From: an uncultured Anaerolineae bacterium | Lineage (GTDB): Bacteria > Chloroflexota > Anaerolineae > CG2-30-64-16 | NCBI GenBank assembly: GCA_937124585.1 | Contig: CAKZKT010000037.1 | Location: forward strand, 1 to 64,000 | Length of the DNA stretch: 64,000 nucleotides | Reading direction: 5' to 3' | Shown here: positions 60,122 through 64,000 of the stretch, in pieces | Layout of the letters: every line of letters starts with the position of its first letter | How positions within the stretch are numbered: position 1 is the stretch's first letter | The notes under the pieces: generated by a model | What the model was told of the DNA's origin: nothing | Databases searched by the model: none | The model's input: the letters and a program-made list of their open reading frames with translations, nothing else | Position numbers and translations under genes: made by a program

Positions 60122-63100
60122 CTACGGCTGTGCCAGATCCTCGCCCAGCACTTCGTCCAGCGTCTCCAGCAGCCGCGTCGCAGCAGCCGCATCGAAGGTC
60201 ATCGGCGGCCGGATCTTGAGCACGTTGTCCTGCGGGCCCTCGGTGCCGATCAGCACGCGGCGCTCGCGCAGGCGGTTTTTCACGTAGCTCGCCTGCCGCG
60301 TGGCCGGCTCGCGCGCGGTGCGATCCGTCACCAGTTCGACGCCGATGAACAGGCCCATGCCGCGCACGTCGCCGATGAGCGGATGACGCTGCGCCAGCTC
60401 GGCCAGGCCCGCCAGCAACAGCGCGCCGATCCGCGTGGCGTTGGCCTGCAACTGCTCTTCCTCCAGCACGTCCAGCACGGCGCGGCCCACCGCGCAGGAA
60501 ACGCTGTTCCCGCCGAAGGTGCTGAAGAACTCTGGCCCGGTCGCAAACGAGGCTGCGATCTCCGGCGTAGTCACCACCGCGGCCAGGGGATGGCCGTTGC
60601 CCAGCGGTTTGCCCAACACCAGAATGTCGGGAACGACGTTTTGATACTCGAAGCCCCAGAAGTGGGTGCCGGTGCGGCCCAACGCGGTCTGCACATCGTC
60701 GGCGATGCACACGCCGCCCGCCTGCCGCACGTCGGCGTAGACCGCGGCCAGGAAGCCATCCGGCAGAATGATCTGTCCGCCGACGCTCGGCAGGCACTCG
60801 GAGATGTAGCCGGCGATGCGGCGGCCCGACGCCAGCACGGCCGCGATCTCGGCCCGCACGTGCGCGGCGTACCGCGTGCCGGCCTCTCGTGGGGAGAGCC
60901 GGTCGCCAACCGGCCCGACGCGATACAGGCCGCGGTACACATCGGGCAGCGGTGCCACGTGCACCCAATCTGCCGGGCCGGGGCCGGCCGGCCGGTTGAA
61001 CTTGTACGGGCTGATGTCCATGGCGCCGGTCGTGTGCCCGTGATAGCCGTGATCCATCACCAGCATGTCTCTGGCGCCGGTGTGCGCACGGGCCAGCCGT
61101 AGCGCCAGCTCGTTGGCCTCGCTGCCCGAGTTCACGAAAAAGCAGACCGAGAGGGGCGCGGGCAGCCGGCCCACCAGCCGATCCGCGTAATCCAGCCAGG
61201 TATCATACAGGTAGCGTGTGTTCGTGCTCAGCAGGCGCATCTGCTGCGTGGCGGCTGCGACGACGCGCGGATGGCAGTGGCCGACGTGCGGCACGTTGTT
61301 GTAGGCATCCAGGTACGAACGGCCCTCGGCATCGTACAGCAGGTGCCGCCAGCCGCGCACCGGATGGAATGGCGTCGCGTAGCTGAGTTTGAGATTGGTG
61401 GCCGCCCGGGCCGCGCGGCGGACGCGCATGGCCGACAGCGAGGGGGCCTCCCAGCGCACGAATTCGTCCGGCAGGTTGAGCAACGCGGCCGGGCACGGAT
61501 TGAGCGCCGAGCGGGCCACGAACTCTCCCGGTGCGACCGAGCCTTGCGGTGTCTCGCCGGCCGGGCTGACATCCTCCACCAGCAGCTGGACGTGGACATG
61601 AGGGGGCCAGCCGCCGTTTTCCTCGGGCGCGCCGAGCACTGCAAACGCCTCGCTGGCGGTGATGTGCTGGCCGATCCGCAACGCTTCGACGCTGGCGCGC
61701 GCCAGGTGGCCGTAGAGGGTCTCGAACACGTCGCCCGCGTCGGTGCAGTGGCGCAGCACGACCAACCCGCCGTAGTCGAGGTGGTCGGGGATCCAGCGCG
61801 CCTGCGTCACCTCGCCGGCCAGCGGCGCATGGACGGCCGTCCCGGCCGGCGCGAACAGGTCCACGGCGATGTGGCGGGTGCGCCGGGCAGCCAGCGGATC
61901 GCTGCTCGCGGCGAAGCGCGGCCCGGCGTTGATCGGCCGTGGCTCGCCGTAGCGGCCGATGCCCAACCTCATCCCTGCCCCCTCTCCTGCCAGGAGCGGG
62001 GAACGCGAAGTCCCTGCGCGATGCGAGCAGTGGTCGGAAGGTGGGGGCGCCAGGATCTCCGCCACTCGCGCCGCACACACATCGGGATCGAACTGCTCGG
62101 GGTCGTCGCCGCCCACGGTCGAGGCAAACGAGAGGTCGAGCACGACGCCGCCGGCGGCCGGTCGCTCTGGGCCGAAGATCTCGGCGAAGGCGCCACGGCG
62201 CGCCGCGAGCCAGGCCAGCACACGCGTGGATTTCGGCCAGGGATCGAGGCCGCAGGCGGCGCGCAGCCGCGCCTCGGCCAGCCGGGGATCGTATTCGTGG
62301 AGTTGTTCCAGCAGTCGCCACGCCGGCGCCTCGCTGATGATGACGTAGGGGTCATCGGGCCGCTCGCGTTTGAACAGGGCCGAGTTGACCACGCTGACGG
62401 CCAGCCGCGTGAGGATGAGCGGGAAAAGCAGCGCCAATTCGTCGTCCTGGAGCGGGCACTCGCGGTGATAGCCGGCTACGAGCGCCTCGGCGGCGGCGAA
62501 CGGCTCCTCCTTGCCCATCATGGCGTAGGCCGCGGCGATCGCCGGCTCGCAGACCAGCGCGCTGCGGCTCATGTCGCCGAAATCAAGCAGGCCGCTCAGC
62601 CGTTGGCTGCCGTCCGGCTCGCAGGTCACCAGGAGATTGTAATCGTTGGCGTCGCCGTGGATCACTCCACGGCGTGCAGCCTCCAGGCGCGGGGCAACGT
62701 CGCGGATAAAACGCTCGGCGATGCGGCCGACCAGCGCCCGTCGCCTGGCATCCGGGATGGCGTCGAGGGCCTCGGCGATCCAGCCGGCGCGGCGCAGATC
62801 CCATTTGAACGCCCGCTCGACGGCCGGATGGCTGAAATCGAGGAGCGCGGCGTCCAGCCGGCCCAGCGTGGCGCCGATCTGGGCCAGCAAGGCGGGGGTA
62901 TGAGGCCGGGTCTCGCCCATCAGGCGGCCGGGCAGATAGGTGAGCAGCCAGGCAAGCCGCTCGTGCCCGTGGCTGTCCACCAGGATCGTGGTCGCTGCAC
63001 CTGTTCGCGTGCGGATCAGCTGCTGTACGGGCAGGTCGGGCAGCCGGTCGGCGAGCGTGTCGAGCGCCCGGCATTGCATATCCACCAGCGTAGGGTTGCA

Positions 63101-63271
63101 GTCAGGGCGCATGATCTTCAGCAGATAGCGCCGCTCGCCGCTCTCGACGCGCAGGTTCAGATCATACTCGCCGGCCAGCGGCTGCAACGCGCCGGCGATG
63201 CCGTAGGCAGAGGCGAGGAGGGACTCGAGGGCGTCCCGATTGGCCGTGAGCCAGGAAGTCGAAGTCGTCAT
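60122..63271 (-). CDS. Fused kinase (APH)-M23 domain-class III aminotransferase/phospho-lyase
   Basis: A 1049-residue three-domain protein without a signal peptide. Residues ~1-330 are an aminoglycoside-phosphotransferase-fold kinase ([11 protein letters not shown] near 204, LLDFGDMS near 229), as in hydroxylysine kinase. Residues ~450-570 resemble LytM/M23 domains ([31 protein letters not shown]) with the His-x3-Asp and HxH residues retained. Residues ~620-1049 are a PLP enzyme with [29 protein letters not shown] and [12 protein letters not shown] (Lys near 888), related to AGXT2L phospho-lyases that eliminate phosphate and ammonia from phosphoethanolamine or phosphohydroxylysine. Kinase plus lyase would phosphorylate then break down an amino alcohol. 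A repeat-like linker occurs near 405-435. Confidence 0.85.
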   Translation of the reverse strand: MTTSTSWLTANRDALESLLASAYGIAGALQPLAGEYDLNLRVESGERRYLLKIMRPDCNPTLVDMQCRALDTLADRLPDLPVQQLIRTRTGAATTILVDSHGHERLAWLLTYLPGRLMGETRPHTPALLAQIGATLGRLDAALLDFSHPAVERAFKWDLRRAGWIAEALDAIPDARRRALVGRIAERFIRDVAPRLEAARRGVIHGDANDYNLLVTCEPDGSQRLSGLLDFGDMSRSALVCEPAIAAAYAMMGKEEPFAAAEALVAGYHRECPLQDDELALLFPLILTRLAVSVVNSALFKRERPDDPYVIISEAPAWRLLEQLHEYDPRLAEARLRAACGLDPWPKSTRVLAWLAARRGAFAEIFGPERPAAGGVVLDLSFASTVGGDDPEQFDPDVCAARVAEILAPPPSDHCSHRAGTSRSPLLAGEGAGMRLGIGRYGEPRPINAGPRFAASSDPLAARRTRHIAVDLFAPAGTAVHAPLAGEVTQARWIPDHLDYGGLVVLRHCTDAGDVFETLYGHLARASVEALRIGQHITASEAFAVLGAPEENGGWPPHVHVQLLVEDVSPAGETPQGSVAPGEFVARSALNPCPAALLNLPDEFVRWEAPSLSAMRVRRAARAATNLKLSYATPFHPVRGWRHLLYDAEGRSYLDAYNNVPHVGHCHPRVVAAATQQMRLLSTNTRYLYDTWLDYADRLVGRLPAPLSVCFFVNSGSEANELALRLARAHTGARDMLVMDHGYHGHTTGAMDISPYKFNRPAGPGPADWVHVAPLPDVYRGLYRVGPVGDRLSPREAGTRYAAHVRAEIAAVLASGRRIAGYISECLPSVGGQIILPDGFLAAVYADVRQAGGVCIADDVQTALGRTGTHFWGFEYQNVVPDILVLGKPLGNGHPLAAVVTTPEIAASFATGPEFFSTFGGNSVSCAVGRAVLDVLEEEQLQANATRIGALLLAGLAELAQRHPLIGDVRGMGLFIGVELVTDRTAREPATRQASYVKNRLRERRVLIGTEGPQDNVLKIRPPMTFDAAAATRLLETLDEVLGEDLAQP

Positions 63272-63444
63272 GGGCGAGATCCTTCGATGCGAGTGATGTG
63301 TGATCAGAGGATGCCCCGGATGGCCGCGAAAGTCAAGTTGCGCGGACGGCTCATTTTCCCGGCGCGTTGTGCGCCGATTGGCGCATGAGCAACTGCGAGA
63401 GATGCTTGCTGTTCGAACCCAGGCCTGAACATCACAATGCGGAT

Positions 63445-63485
63445 TTGACATGTCGGGATTTTTGTGATATATTGGGAACGTTCTC
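63445..63485 (+). promoter_or_regulatory. LacI-3 promoter with operator at the start site
   Basis: TTGACA (63445-63450) and TATATT (63468-63473) are 17 bp apart. GGGAACGTTCTC (63474-63485) abuts the -10 box and is a near-palindrome with core GAACGTTC and a central CG. It is well placed for autorepression by the LacI gene downstream. Confidence 0.65.
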
Positions 63486-63528
63486 AAAGCGATGCAATAA
63501 CTCTGCTGCAACGAACGGCCAGGTGGCA

Positions 63529-64000
63529 ATGGCGGGGCGTCCCACGATCATTGACGTAGCACGTGTGGCGGGTGTGTCGAAGTCCACAGTTGCGCGCGTG
63601 CTGGAGGGTCAGAATACGCCGGTGCGCGAGGAGGTGCGCGCGCGAGTCTGGCAAGCCGTGACGGCACTGGGCTACGAACGCAACGCGGTGGCCAGCAGCC
63701 TGCGCACCGATCGCACCTTGATGATGATGCTCGCCATTCCCGACATCACGAACCCTTTCTGGCCGGAAGTCGCGCGCGGGCTTCAGGATACGGTCGAGCG
63801 GGAAGGTTACTCGGTCGTTTTCGCCAACAGCGACTGGGACGCAACCCGCGAGGAAGGATTCCTCCGCCTGGCGCGGCGCAATCGCTTCGACGCCATCGCC
63901 ATCAACCCCACTTGCGTCACCAACGCCGAGCTTCTGGCCAGCGGCATTCCTGCGGTCATCCTGGGGTTGCGCGATGATTTCCCCGACTTCGACATGGTTG
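63529..64000 (+). CDS. LacI-family transcriptional regulator (LacI-3), 5' part
   Basis: The first 157 residues of a LacI repressor that continues past the window. The helix-turn-helix is TIIDVARVAGVSKSTVARVLE with the hinge ARVWQAVTALGYERNAVASSLR. The effector domain opens LMMMLAIPDITNPFWPEVARGLQDTVEREGYSVVFANS, as in this family. AGGTGG lies before ATG 63529. It is divergent from the kinase-aminotransferase fusion, with a 257-bp gap containing its own promoter and operator. The target genes are probably outside the window. Confidence 0.9.
   Translation, partial: MAGRPTIIDVARVAGVSKSTVARVLEGQNTPVREEVRARVWQAVTALGYERNAVASSLRTDRTLMMMLAIPDITNPFWPEVARGLQDTVEREGYSVVFANSDWDATREEGFLRLARRNRFDAIAINPTCVTNAELLASGIPAVILGLRDDFPDFDMV

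Noticed and set aside
1-64000. CRISPR arrays, rRNA and tRNA genes, intact insertion sequences
   Set aside because: I found no regularly spaced repeats, no rRNA or tRNA-like sequence and no transposase gene. Repeats present are short palindromes and simple direct repeats only.

Overview
This is a GC-rich (roughly 65% by eye) bacterial chromosome segment, densely packed with about 45 protein genes. No rRNA, tRNA or CRISPR was seen. I infer a Chloroflexota (Anaerolineae/Caldilineae-like) heterotroph with moderate confidence. The reasons are three ABC/LacI sugar loci, solute-binding lipoproteins with Ala/Pro/Thr-rich tethers, many short dispersed palindromes and direct repeats, and several promoters whose -10 box lies only 6-10 nt from the start codon. 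No marker gene here fixes the taxonomy.

Layout, left to right. (i) 1-7434, minus strand: iolB, kduD, a saccharopine-dehydrogenase-like gene, nagA-like and nagB-like genes in operon order, then a GNAT acetyltransferase, an MFS exporter and a truncated hydrolase at a composition break. (ii) 7576-13624: a Uup-type ABC-F ATPase, a GH127 beta-L-arabinofuranosidase and MutL. (iii) 13773-21415, minus strand: LacI regulator, Tat-type sugar-binding lipoprotein, two permeases and two FAD-dependent oxidoreductases. (iv) 21704-27420, plus strand: an ABC-2 export system of one permease, two separate ATPases and one lipoprotein holding two HlyD-like adaptors in tandem. (v) 27469-30474: a dual-specificity phosphatase, a GNAT protein and a membrane-anchored HEXXH metalloprotease. 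(vi) 30417-37763, minus strand: a polyprenyl-phosphate-type glycosyltransferase, a 1424-residue YfhO/flippase fusion and a 737-residue double-domain 6-phosphofructokinase built like the eukaryotic enzyme.

(vii) 37992-45562: a sugar catabolic cassette of FucI/AraA-like isomerase, PfkB kinase, class II aldolase and Ldh2-type dehydrogenase, with a HemL-like aminotransferase and an FGGY kinase beside it. (viii) 45587-49719: a YhhN membrane protein, then glnA and amtB-glnK. The promoters of glnA and amtB share a previously unfamiliar operator (TACCC-N4-GGGTA) placed 1 bp upstream of the -35 box. (ix) 49811-57748, minus strand: a second sugar ABC operon (binding protein, two permeases, a URO-D-fold protein, a GH31 alpha-xylosidase/alpha-glucosidase and its LacI regulator) behind a strong promoter overlapped by tandem operators. 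(x) 58157-64000: an aldo/keto reductase, a Nif3-like protein, a kinase-M23-aminotransferase fusion and the start of a third LacI regulator.

Together the genes describe uptake and breakdown of plant-type glycans and rare sugars under local LacI repressors, nitrogen assimilation under a shared control element, and envelope glycan export. The strongest items for follow-up are the nitrogen operator, the eukaryote-like PFK, the YfhO-flippase and double-HlyD fusions, and in-frame repeat insertions in several proteins.
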